From Candidatus Shapirobacteria bacterium (GTDB lineage: Bacteria > Patescibacteriota > Microgenomatia > UBA12405 > JAHJSD01): DNA of 25,383 nt. Position numbers and translations under genes: made by a program. The notes under the pieces are model-generated. The model was not told where the DNA came from, ran no database searches, and was given only the letters and a program-made list of their open reading frames with translations. Below, in pieces: positions 15,861-23,915 of this stretch. The stretch covers positions 1 to 25,383 of the forward strand of contig JALUUX010000087.1 of NCBI GenBank assembly GCA_027021145.1, read 5' to 3'. How positions within the stretch are numbered: position 1 is the stretch's first letter; each line of letters begins with the position of its first letter.

Positions 15861-18754
15861 CTCTCAAACAGATTGCTCCTACCATCTGGGAACTGCCAAA
15901 AGGTTTCAAGCCGGGAATGAAGGTGGCCGGCCGAATTGTCGCCACCCCTCAATTATTAGAGGCGATCGAGAGCGAAGTCTTCAATCAATTAGCCAATGCT
16001 GCTAGTTTGCCTGGCGTGGTTGAGCCGGTTTGGATCATGCCTGATACTCATGTCGGCTATGGCGTTCCCATTGGCGCTGTTTTCGCCACTGATCCTGACA
16101 AAGGCGGTGTCATTTCTCCCGGAGGAATCGGTTTTGATATCAACTGTCTCCCAGGGGAAACTAAAATCCATCATCCTCAAGGCTATACTTTTCCCATCAG
16201 AAAAATTGGAGCACACCAACAAGTCCTTACTTATTCACCTAATCCAGGAAAGCATCCAGAAAAAGCAAAAACTGCCAATATTTTCGTTTCTCCTCCCAAA
16301 AATCTTATCAAAATAAAAACCAAACTCGGCTGGCAAATAACTTTAAGCGAGGATCACCCTCTTCTTACCCAACACGGTCTTTTACCGGCCAAAGAAATCT
16401 TAAAAGGCGAAAAAGTGGCTATTTATCCCTTTTCAGGACCAAAATGGCAAAAGCCTAAAAAATTTACCATCTTAACCGAGAACCAAGTGCGCCAACTCAT
16501 CCCTCAATTTCTTAATCCTGAAGCAATTATTAAAGAACTTAAAAAAAGAAACCTGCTCCCATTAGAAAGCACTTCACCTCTTCTTCCTATTATTACTAAA
16601 CTAATGGGAGTAATTACCGGTGATGGCAACATTACTTTAACTCCTAAGACTCAGGCTCTAGCTATTTGGGGCAAAAAAGAAGATTTAAAAACTATTGCTG
16701 AAGATATTCAAGCTCTCGGCTTTTCCGCCAAAATTTACTCCCGCTTAAGACATCATCGGTTTAAAACCAACTACCAGACGGTGGATTTTGACTATCAAGA
16801 AGATGTTGTCAGAGTCAATGCCAGAAGTATTTGCGTCTTTTTTGCTGCTCTGGGTGTTCCTGTTGGCAACAAGACGAAAGTCAAATTCCTCGTTCCCTCC
16901 TGGTTATTTAAACTGCCCAACTGGGCTAAAGCGTTTTATTTGGCTGGCTTCTTTGGAGCAGAAATGACTAAGCCCCAGACTCATAATGGCTTCAACTTTT
17001 ATGAGCCCACAGTCTCAATCAATAAAAGGGTTGAAATGATAAAAAACGGTTATCAATTTCTCCGAGGAATCAAAAGATTACTTAAAGCTTTAAAAATAAA
17101 AACCAGAAAAATTAAGCCGGTAGACGAGTATCAAGGAGTCGAAGGAAAAACTCTCCGTCTCCGACTCCAAATTGCCAGTAATACCGATAACCTTCTCCGC
17201 CTCTATCAAAAAGTCGGTTTTAGTTATTGTCAAGAAAAACAAAAACTGGCCCTGGCGACCATCGTTTTTCTCCGATTAAAAAGAAAGGTCATTCAAGAAA
17301 GGCATTTTGCTGAAAAACAGGTTCAAAGTTTATACCAAAAAGTTGGCGCCAAAGCCCTTTCAGATCCCAAACTCCAAGAACTGGTCAATCGCCGATTCTT
17401 GGAGCGATCAGTCTGGGAGGGAAGAAAAGGTTTGCCCCGACCGCCGAAAAATTTTCCCGGATTTAACCAATTCATTAAGGTTTACTCTCAAAGTTTAAAC
17501 TCAGGAATCTGGTGGGATGAAGTGGCCATCAAAAAAGAATTAGTTCAAAAAGAGCCTCTTTTTGACATTACTGTTAACCACCCTAATCATACTTTTATCG
17601 CCGAAAATTTTATTGTCTCCAACTGCGGCGTCCGCCTGCTGACCACTAACTTAACCGTTAAAGAGATCCAGCCAAAATTAACCACTTTGGTTGATCAAAT
17701 TTTTCGCGTTGCCGGCGCTGGCGTTGGTGCCCGCAGCGACCTGAAATTAAGCCAAAAAGAAATTGAATTAGTTTGTCTTAAGGGGGCCAAATGGGCCCTT
17801 GATCAAGGTTTTGGCTGGCCGGAAGATCTGGATCATTGCGAAGAAAGAGGTTGTTTGGCTGGCGCTGATCCCAAGGCAGTTTCCTCCCGCGCCTTCCAAC
17901 GAGGCCTTCCTCAGCTGGGCACTTTAGGCAGTGGCAATCATTACCTAGAAATCCAAAAAGTAGCTCAAATTTTTGATCCTCAGAAGGCCAAACAGCTGGG
18001 AATTTTCCAGAAAGATCAAATTACCATTATGATCCACTGTGGTTCCCGTGGCTTTGGTCATCAAATTGCCAGCGACTATCTTTACCAATTTGGTTCGGTG
18101 ATGAAAAAATACCAAATTAACCTTCCTGATCGCCAGCTAGCTTGCGCCCCAATCAATTCTCCTGAAGGAAAGGCCTATTTTGCTGCCATGGCCTGTGCCG
18201 TCAATTTTGCCTTCTGCAATCGCCAACTGTTGACTCATAAAGTCCGCCAGGTCTTTGGCCAGGTTTTTGGTCAAAAACCAGAAAAACTAGGGCTAAACTT
18301 AGTTTATGATGTCGCCCACAATGTCGCCAAATGGGAAAAAGGTCTTTTAATCCATCGAAAAGGGGCCACTCGGGCCTTTGGCCCTAACAATCCGGCCTTG
18401 CCCCAAGAATACCAATCCTTAGGTCAACCAGTAATTATTGGCGGTTCAATGGAAACGGCCTCTTATCTGCTCTTAGGAACCAAAAGGGCCGAAGAATTAA
18501 CTTTTGCCTCCACTTGCCATGGGGCGGGCCGAGTCATGTCTCGGACTCAAGCTAAAAGACAAGTTCAGGGCAAAAAATTACAACAACAATTGCGAGAAAG
18601 GGGCATCTATATCAAAACCGCCTCCTATGCTGGTCTAGCCGAAGAAGCCGGCCTGGCTTATAAAAACATCGACTTAGTAATCGAAGCTGTAACCAAAACT
18701 GGTCTTTCCCAACCCATAGCCCAATTCCAACCCTTGGGCAATATTAAGGGCTAG
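15857..18754 (+). CDS. rtcB: RNA-splicing ligase RtcB, intein-containing precursor
   Basis: Precursor of 965 residues. The N-extein is 1-96, the intein 97-589 and the C-extein 590-965; the spliced enzyme would be 472 residues, normal for RtcB. RtcB joins RNA 2',3'-cyclic phosphate (or 3'-phosphate) ends to 5'-OH ends, using GTP and manganese. Signature parts are PDTHVGYGVPIGAV, GGIGFDIN joined after splicing to CGVRLL, GSGNHYLEI (about 691), HCGSRGFGHQ, HRKGATRAF (His833, the guanylylated His of the family) and CHGAGRVMSR (His888). The gene follows the DUF6922-like gene by ATGA overlap and its partner archease is nearby. Its 3' end overlaps the convergent 456-residue gene by 11 nt. Confidence 0.93.
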   Translation: MTLKQIAPTIWELPKGFKPGMKVAGRIVATPQLLEAIESEVFNQLANAASLPGVVEPVWIMPDTHVGYGVPIGAVFATDPDKGGVISPGGIGFDINCLPGETKIHHPQGYTFPIRKIGAHQQVLTYSPNPGKHPEKAKTANIFVSPPKNLIKIKTKLGWQITLSEDHPLLTQHGLLPAKEILKGEKVAIYPFSGPKWQKPKKFTILTENQVRQLIPQFLNPEAIIKELKKRNLLPLESTSPLLPIITKLMGVITGDGNITLTPKTQALAIWGKKEDLKTIAEDIQALGFSAKIYSRLRHHRFKTNYQTVDFDYQEDVVRVNARSICVFFAALGVPVGNKTKVKFLVPSWLFKLPNWAKAFYLAGFFGAEMTKPQTHNGFNFYEPTVSINKRVEMIKNGYQFLRGIKRLLKALKIKTRKIKPVDEYQGVEGKTLRLRLQIASNTDNLLRLYQKVGFSYCQEKQKLALATIVFLRLKRKVIQERHFAEKQVQSLYQKVGAKALSDPKLQELVNRRFLERSVWEGRKGLPRPPKNFPGFNQFIKVYSQSLNSGIWWDEVAIKKELVQKEPLFDITVNHPNHTFIAENFIVSNCGVRLLTTNLTVKEIQPKLTTLVDQIFRVAGAGVGARSDLKLSQKEIELVCLKGAKWALDQGFGWPEDLDHCEERGCLAGADPKAVSSRAFQRGLPQLGTLGSGNHYLEIQKVAQIFDPQKAKQLGIFQKDQITIMIHCGSRGFGHQIASDYLYQFGSVMKKYQINLPDRQLACAPINSPEGKAYFAAMACAVNFAFCNRQLLTHKVRQVFGQVFGQKPEKLGLNLVYDVAHNVAKWEKGLLIHRKGATRAFGPNNPALPQEYQSLGQPVIIGGSMETASYLLLGTKRAEELTFASTCHGAGRVMSRTQAKRQVQGKKLQQQLRERGIYIKTASYAGLAEEAGLAYKNIDLVIEAVTKTGLSQPIAQFQPLGNIKG
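16145..17623 (+). mobile_element. Intein with LAGLIDADG endonuclease domain in RtcB
   Basis: 493 residues (97-589), inserted between Asn96 and the Cys of CGVR, which is a metal ligand in RtcB. Block A starts CLPGETKI; block B has SEDH in LSEDHPLLT; endonuclease blocks are LMGVITGDG (249-257) and LAGFFGAEM (362-370); blocks F-G are LFDITV ... TFIAENFIVSN. The usual penultimate His is Ser here. The second LAGLIDADG motif is altered (G-A-E-M) but keeps an acidic residue. RtcB inteins at this active-site position are known in archaea. Whether this one still splices quickly or still homes is not visible from sequence. Confidence 0.92.
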
Positions 18755-20114
18755 CCTGAAAAAGTTCCATCCTTAAATAATGAAGGAAAGCCTCCTCCTC
18801 TTCTCTAGTGGCCTCAACACCATTTAGCACCTGAGAAACACAAGCAATCCTATCCTCTCTACTTTCTCCTTTTAAAAAGCGACGCCATAACTCTCCAGCC
18901 AATTTTCTTTTAAACGCTCGCCAATCTCTTTCTGGCCCAACAGCTATTGGATCATTAGTTAGCCCTCGATCAATAAACTCTCCTACCCAACTATAGAGCC
19001 GAGGACTAAATCGGACCTGAGACAAAAGGGGCAATCTCGCCAACATTCCCACAAATTTAGCCTGAAACCATGATTGTTGCTCGAAATTAGGAATCAATAC
19101 CCTAAAAAGGTTTTGATCAACAAACCAAAGGGTTACAGATTGACTATTAAAAAGAAAGTAGGGATAAAGCCCTAATCGCCAGTGAACGCTATGATCACTA
19201 TGAGGAAAACGAGAACAACAATCTTCATTTCCCACAGTAAGCCAGTACTGAACCCTAGAATCAGCTTGAGAAAAAAAGCGACTAGGAGGAAAGCCAATCT
19301 CTAGCAATGGCGGACCTAATCGACGCCAAAAATCATATCTCTTTAAAGGGGGCAAAACAATTCTCCCCGACTGAAAGGAAGCATCCTCCTCTCTGGCAGC
19401 AATAATTTCCTCCTTAAAGAGATTGGTTTTGCTGGAAGGATAAACCTTAACTAAACAATCAGTCAACAACTCTTCTTCTTGAGAAAAATCTAACAGAAAA
19501 TACCTCACCAATCCTACTAAATGAGGCTGGCTTGATTGAAAAGATGCCAAGAACCACTGCCGATCACAAAACACAAACGAAGGATAAGGAAGTGGCAAAC
19601 TCTCATAATCAATAGCCAAGCAATAAGGATCAGTCTTGCCCTTGTTAACTAAAGAGTCAATTATTACAGAGGCGGGTGGTTCTAGAAAACAAAGATCAAT
19701 GTCGCTGTAGTATCTGGTCATCATGGGAAAAACAGAAGTGGCACGAAGTTGACTCCCAATAATGCCGAAGACAACTCGCCATCGATCAAGTCCTCCTGGA
19801 CCCCTGGCCTCTTCTAAAGAATTAACCCAACCTCTTAGAAAGAGAAATAAATCGTCTCTAATTTTCTTAGCTTCTTGCCTGGAGTAACCCCACAACTGAT
19901 AACGCAATCTATTTTCTATCAGAGAAGGAAAAGTTTTTGACGACTCCCGCCTTTCAGTTATATAACAGGCTCGCCATGAATTAGGCTGGGAAGGATCTAG
20001 ATCCTCAACAACAAGGTGGGGAAAGCCAATAGGGGGTCGGTTGAGAAAGACTGGTTCTGGAAATCTCCTGAACGAAGTGTTAGGAGCAAGCCAGTACCCT
20101 CTCTTTTCAATCAT
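18744..20114 (-). CDS. Unrecognised protein with nucleotidyltransferase-like GS...DxD motif
   Basis: Protein of 456 residues that I do not recognise. Around residues 117-142, FGIIGSQLRATS followed by YYSDIDLCFLE has the Gly-Ser and Asp-x-Asp spacing of polymerase-beta-type nucleotidyltransferases. The rest is rich in aromatic residues (W, F, Y) with no membrane segment. The N-terminus (GYWLAPN, PPIGFPHLVVEDLDP) contains no motif I know. Its start overlaps the end of the winged-helix gene by 8 nt, so the pair is an operon, and its end overlaps rtcB by 11 nt in convergent orientation. A nucleotide- or RNA-modifying enzyme is a guess from the single motif. Confidence 0.55.
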   Translation of the reverse strand: MIEKRGYWLAPNTSFRRFPEPVFLNRPPIGFPHLVVEDLDPSQPNSWRACYITERRESSKTFPSLIENRLRYQLWGYSRQEAKKIRDDLFLFLRGWVNSLEEARGPGGLDRWRVVFGIIGSQLRATSVFPMMTRYYSDIDLCFLEPPASVIIDSLVNKGKTDPYCLAIDYESLPLPYPSFVFCDRQWFLASFQSSQPHLVGLVRYFLLDFSQEEELLTDCLVKVYPSSKTNLFKEEIIAAREEDASFQSGRIVLPPLKRYDFWRRLGPPLLEIGFPPSRFFSQADSRVQYWLTVGNEDCCSRFPHSDHSVHWRLGLYPYFLFNSQSVTLWFVDQNLFRVLIPNFEQQSWFQAKFVGMLARLPLLSQVRFSPRLYSWVGEFIDRGLTNDPIAVGPERDWRAFKRKLAGELWRRFLKGESREDRIACVSQVLNGVEATREEEEAFLHYLRMELFQASP

Positions 20115-21231
20115 TAGCCTTTTGACTCTTTAACAAATAACCTTGGCCGCGGACGGGAATGATGGGATCAGCAATTCCGAGAGAATTTAGTTTGCGCCGA
20201 ATGCTAGCCATCATCTGACTAATGGCCCAATCAGAATAGCGCTCCCAAGTCTTCTTGCCCCAAAGAATCTGAGCAATCTGATCTCGGGTGACTAATTGAT
20301 TTTGGTGGCGCAACAAAAACTTCAGAACAGCGAATTCTTTAGGGCCAAAAAGAAAGGCAACTGATTTTTGACCCAACTGAAGATCACCCTCAGGGGTCAA
20401 GGTTAACTGTTTAGCCGATCCCCCACTCAGAAGACGCTGGAGTATTGGTTGTTGCAACAGAAACTCTTTGGGTTTGGGCTTTTGCTTCAGCAGGCGATAA
20501 TCTTGATAATACTGGACCATCAATTTTACTAAATAAGGCAAACCCTGAGATAAACTGACAATGGTCTGACGATAATCAGGATCATCAACCTGAAAACCAA
20601 ACCATTTCTCCCAGCGTTTAATCGACCACTCTATTTCCTTGGTCGTTAACAGAGGTACTTGGATCAGCTTTTGCCAAACCGCTTCCATGAGCCGATCCAT
20701 AAACGACTCAGCAGTCTCAAAATCAATAGGGTGATTCCAGACAGCGATCAAATTAATCCGAAACTTGTCCAAAGTCCAAAGAAAAAAGAGGCTATTGGCC
20801 AAATCTTTATCCCAAAATTCAAGCTCATCCACCTTGGCCAAAAAGATCACCAACCGATCATACTTTTTGAGTCCCAACTTTAACTGCTGGGCCAAAAGCT
20901 CCCTGAGGGCCAAAAAAGAAATGGTTTCTAGGGGCAAAGACTCGCCAGTCAAAGCTTGGAAAAGATAATGAAGGTAACCTAAAGAAGAGCGAGGATAGAT
21001 CTCGGCCGGATCTAGATAAACAAACTTCATTTTCTTAAGGGGTAACTGATTAAATAACTCCGGGTAGGTGAGGAAAAACTTAAACCAGGCTCGAGCGCCA
21101 CCGGCATTAAAGGGAAAAGTAATCGAACCTGAGAACCCTTCTTGGCAATTGCGAATAATCTCGCCAAAAAAGGCTTTTAGTCGCTCTTCCGGTACCGGCC
21201 AGAAATAGGGATCATGCTTATCTACCAACAT
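20107..21231 (-). CDS. Regulator: degenerate ATPase-like N-domain and OmpR/PhoB-type winged helix
   Basis: Protein of 374 residues. The C-terminal 95 residues form an OmpR/PhoB-type winged helix (FGPKEFAVLKFLLRHQNQLVTRDQIAQILWG, then SQMMASIRRKLNSLG and VRGQGYLLK). The N-terminal two-thirds resembles a STAND/AAA-type ATPase: FPFNAGGARAWF at about 39-50 sits where a P-loop would be but lacks GKS/T, and RLVIFLAKVDEL near 126-137 looks like Walker B. Nucleotide binding is therefore doubtful. No receiver domain is present, so it is not a two-component regulator. It is first in the operon with the 456-residue gene and may control it. TATAAT 8 nt upstream supports ATG 21231. Confidence 0.7.
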   Translation of the reverse strand: MLVDKHDPYFWPVPEERLKAFFGEIIRNCQEGFSGSITFPFNAGGARAWFKFFLTYPELFNQLPLKKMKFVYLDPAEIYPRSSLGYLHYLFQALTGESLPLETISFLALRELLAQQLKLGLKKYDRLVIFLAKVDELEFWDKDLANSLFFLWTLDKFRINLIAVWNHPIDFETAESFMDRLMEAVWQKLIQVPLLTTKEIEWSIKRWEKWFGFQVDDPDYRQTIVSLSQGLPYLVKLMVQYYQDYRLLKQKPKPKEFLLQQPILQRLLSGGSAKQLTLTPEGDLQLGQKSVAFLFGPKEFAVLKFLLRHQNQLVTRDQIAQILWGKKTWERYSDWAISQMMASIRRKLNSLGIADPIIPVRGQGYLLKSQKAND

Positions 21232-21239
21232 TATAGGAT

Positions 21240-21245
21240 ATTATA
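21240..21245 (-). promoter_or_regulatory. Extended -10 box for leaderless winged-helix gene
   Basis: TGTTATAAT on the minus strand, 8 nt before ATG 21231; the same extended -10 as rel. Confidence 0.5.
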
Positions 21246-21325
21246 ACACCGACCTCATTTATTTCTCAACTTTAACTCAGACAAAAATCAAAAACTAATA
21301 ACTGTTTTGTCATAAGATAAGGAAA

Positions 21326-21649
21326 ATGTTTGAATTGTTTGGACGAAGAAAAAAACCACCAAGAGAGATAAGGGAAATACCCTGTCCGTTCTACCAATAT
21401 AGAGGAGAGTTCAGGCCTCTATGCCTCCCGAGAGAGAAAGTGTCTATAGAAGGGTGGGTAATCAGCCGAAAAATACCAGATGGTCAACTAACATATCGAT
21501 CAGTCGTTAAAACACAATTTGATGGAAGAGAGGGTCTTTTACTAGTCCGCAGAAAAACTCCGCCGGAAGTTACCACCTATTGTCGTAGCCTAGAACAACC
21601 ACCAATCGGCCGCTGCCCAGCAGGGCGCATTAGGATCGAAAAACTATGA
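21326..21649 (+). CDS. Small basic cysteine-containing hypothetical protein
   Basis: Protein of 107 residues, not recognised. Cysteines fall in IPCPFY, RPLCLP, TYCRSLE and GRCPAG, a spacing that could bind zinc or an iron-sulfur cluster. It is strongly basic (many R and K), with no signal peptide. A good ribosome-binding site (AAGGA, 4 nt before ATG) and a TAAGAT box just upstream support the start. It diverges from the winged-helix gene and overlaps the end of recF by 6 nt. Confidence 0.55.
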   Translation: MFELFGRRKKPPREIREIPCPFYQYRGEFRPLCLPREKVSIEGWVISRKIPDGQLTYRSVVKTQFDGREGLLLVRRKTPPEVTTYCRSLEQPPIGRCPAGRIRIEKL

Positions 21650-22684
21650 AAGTGAAATCACTTGGTTGGCAAGACCATTTAGCTCCGTTTCCTGGGCTGA
21701 AGTGAGGCAAAATTGATAGCCCTCTTGAGAGAGAATCGCCCTTACCAAAGAAGCACTGGTTTGATCTAATTCAGAAAAAAGATCATCTAGGAGTAAGATG
21801 GGGGTTTGGTTGAGCTGGGTTTGAATAAAATTGATCTGGGCCAATTTTAAGGCCAAGACTGCTAGCCGCTGTTGGCCCCGAGAACCCCAATAGGCCAAAT
21901 TCTTTTCTGGCGCCGAAACCCGCTCATCCCAAAGATAAAAATCATCACGATGAGGACCAAGGCTAGTGGCCCCTCGGGCCAAATCATTATCTAATTGTTG
22001 TTGCAATCGAGCTAAGGTGACAGGCCGAGGTTGATAAACTAAGCGCCAAAAAGAAAATTGACTTTGGGCCAGAAATCGATTGACCGCCTCCAAAAACTGG
22101 ACTCGCTTTTGGCGAATAATCTCGCCATTTTTAGCTAAAGCCTGATCCCAATAAAACAATTCTTGGGGTCGGGCTTGACCCTGACTAATTGCCTCTAAAA
22201 GACGATTGCGCCGGCGGCGAGCTTTCTCATAAGCCAGCAGGGCCCGACGATAAGACCAGTCTATTGGGGCTAAAAACTGATCCAAAAAGCGCCGCCGACG
22301 AGCGGGCGAACCAGTCAATAAACGCAATTCTTCGGGTCGAAAAATAATCGCTGTCAACAAGGTTAAAAATTGGCGCCGACTTTTTTCTCTTTGATCAACC
22401 CAAAACCGTTTTTTGACCCGACCATCAACTCGCTCCAAAGTTATTTTTAATCGGGTCTGATCCAACTGAGCTTCAACCAAAGCTTGATTCTGGCCCCAAT
22501 TAATCAATTGACTGGTTTTAGAGGCCCGGAAGCTAGTGCCGCTAGCTAAGAGATAAATCGCCTCCAAGAGATTAGTTTTACCACTAGCATTAGGGCCCAA
22601 AATCAAATTCAAACCTGGAGAGAAAGCAAATTGAGCTCGAGGATAATTGCGAAAATTAACTAAAACTAATGATTTAAGAAGCAT
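21644..22684 (-). CDS. recF: DNA replication and repair protein RecF
   Basis: Protein of 346 residues, slightly below the usual 360. Walker A is GPNASGKT (30-37), after LKSLVLVNFRNY. The ABC signature is in WGSRGQQRLAVLALKLAQ and Walker B in ILLLDDLFSELD near the C-terminus. RecF is an SMC-like ATPase that binds gapped DNA and, with RecO and RecR, loads RecA. The gene starts 11 nt inside the end of rplY (22674-22684), so the two are translationally linked. This is unusual company, since recF normally sits with dnaA-dnaN-gyrB. Confidence 0.92.
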   Translation of the reverse strand: MLLKSLVLVNFRNYPRAQFAFSPGLNLILGPNASGKTNLLEAIYLLASGTSFRASKTSQLINWGQNQALVEAQLDQTRLKITLERVDGRVKKRFWVDQREKSRRQFLTLLTAIIFRPEELRLLTGSPARRRRFLDQFLAPIDWSYRRALLAYEKARRRRNRLLEAISQGQARPQELFYWDQALAKNGEIIRQKRVQFLEAVNRFLAQSQFSFWRLVYQPRPVTLARLQQQLDNDLARGATSLGPHRDDFYLWDERVSAPEKNLAYWGSRGQQRLAVLALKLAQINFIQTQLNQTPILLLDDLFSELDQTSASLVRAILSQEGYQFCLTSAQETELNGLANQVISLS

Positions 22685-23375
22685 TGTTATTTTTTTCAGC
22701 CGCCTCAGCTGACGCCGATGCTTCCTCTTTTTGATCAGCCTTTTCCTCAGCTGATTTCTTCTCTTCTTCGGCCTCAGTTTCCGAAGGAGCTTCGGCGGCC
22801 GGCTCTTCTTCCTTAGTGGGCGGTTCGGCTTTGACCACTACTTGATCATCAGCCACTTTAACCTCAATCTTTTTCCGGTCAATAGGCAAATCAGCCACGG
22901 TGATCGCTTGATCAATTTCTTTCAGTTCAGAAACATCAACCACAATCTTCTCGGGCAAATCAGTGGGAAGGGCTTCGACCTCAATTTCATCCAAAACGGT
23001 TACCAGAATTCCACCTTTATCCACTGCTGGAGCTTCGCCCACCACTTCGATGGGAATTGCCACCGAAACTTTCTCGGTTAGCTTGACCTGGTGAAAATCA
23101 AGATGAATCAATTGATCACTTAAAGGGTCAAACTGAGGATTTTTTAATAACACGGTCCGGGCTTCCTTTTCCCCTTTAATTTTCAAGTCGACTAAGCCGG
23201 TCTCGCCGGCTTGATCCCAAACCTTAAGTACCGCCTTTAAATCCACTTGGAGCGGCAGAGATTTTACTTCCTTGCCGTAGAGACTGGCAGGCAAAATACC
23301 CTGCTTTCGCAGTCGCTTTACTTTTCGCCCCAAAAGCTTTCTTTTCTCTGCCTTTAAAACTGGCCTTTTTCCGCT
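22674..23375 (-). CDS. rplY: 50S ribosomal protein L25/Ctc family
   Basis: Protein of 233 residues. The N-terminal L25 domain (LKAEKRKLLGRKVKRLRKQGILPASLYG) is the 5S-rRNA-binding part; the C-terminal beta domain (KVSVAIPIEVVGEAPAVDKGGIL ... LPTDLPEKIVVDVSEL) is that of Ctc/TL5 proteins. A long acidic tail of E, K and A residues follows. The frame is open up to a TTG at 23441, but that lies inside tmRNA, so ATG 23375 (MSGKRPVLKAEKR), 33 nt past the tmRNA end, is chosen. No close ribosome-binding site is seen; GGGAG is 25 nt away. It forms an overlapping pair with recF. Confidence 0.9.
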   Translation of the reverse strand, partial: SGKRPVLKAEKRKLLGRKVKRLRKQGILPASLYGKEVKSLPLQVDLKAVLKVWDQAGETGLVDLKIKGEKEARTVLLKNPQFDPLSDQLIHLDFHQVKLTEKVSVAIPIEVVGEAPAVDKGGILVTVLDEIEVEALPTDLPEKIVVDVSELKEIDQAITVADLPIDRKKIEVKVADDQVVVKAEPPTKEEEPAAEAPSETEAEEEKKSAEEKADQKEEASASAEAAEKNNNAS

Positions 23376-23407
23376 CATTTCAATTTCAACTTTAACTTTA
23401 ACTCCCT

Positions 23408-23764
23408 TGGTGGAGATGCCCCGGCGCGACCGGGGGTCCAAAGAAAAACCCTTAAAAGCATCTACAGGCTTAGGCTATTTTTGGGAAAAATCTTACTGAG
23501 AAAAATAGCCAAAATCTCAGTAAGTCCGGTCCTTAAATTTCGCCTTTTGGTCGGACCAAACCAAAAAAGCTAGCTCGCTTTCGTTGTCACCCAATCTCGC
23601 CTAGCGAGCCTCGGCGAGACGGATGCCAGCTTAGGCATAGGCAATGGCATAAGCTGGAGCGCCATTAGTGTCGGCATTATTTTTTTGGTCTGTTTTAGCC
23701 CGATTGACCAACGGGCGCCTGCCGCTTTTAAAGGTTCTTTCTTTGTCGAATCGTCGACATCCCC
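23408..23764 (-). ncRNA. ssrA: tmRNA
   Basis: 357 nt. The 5' end GGGGATG pairs with CATCTCC before the encoded ACCA end, with the G3-U pair that AlaRS recognises. GATTCGAC follows the 5' acceptor strand as in other tmRNAs. Long P2 pairing joins AAGAAAGAACC and GCTTTTAAGGG-type strands. Pseudoknots are visible: CTTACTGAG/CTCAGTAAG with GGCTATTTTT/AAAAATAGCC, and CTCGCC/GGCGAG with GCTCGC/GCGAGC. The tag frame from GCC 23675 reads ADTNGAPAYAIAYA, stop TAA at 23633-23631, inside a CCAGCTTA/TAAGCTGG helix. tmRNA rescues stalled ribosomes with SmpB, encoded just upstream. Oddity: the T-loop reads GTCGCGC and not the usual TTCGANT. Confidence 0.93.
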
Positions 23765-23775
23765 CAGTTTTTGGG

Positions 23776-23915
23776 TAATTTCTAATTTCTAATATCTAAT
23801 TTCTAAACAATATCAACCCGCCGACAGCTTCGCAGTCTTGGCGGGCAAGAATTCAAATGTTCAAATGACCAAAACAAATTTTAATTAGAAATTAGACATT
23901 AGACATTAGAAATTT
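23776..23915. repeat. Foldback element copy F between ssrA and smpB (truncated)
   Basis: About 140 bp related to the 23S insertions. It has TAATTTC/TAATATC 7-mers, AAACAATATCAA, the GC hairpin (CCCGCC ... GGCGGG) shared with insertions C and D, then AAATGTTCAAATGACC. Most of the AT core is missing, and TTAGAAA/TTAGACA 7-mers close it. It starts 11 bp from the tmRNA 5' end and its right edge supplies the last codons and stop of smpB. Confidence 0.8.
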
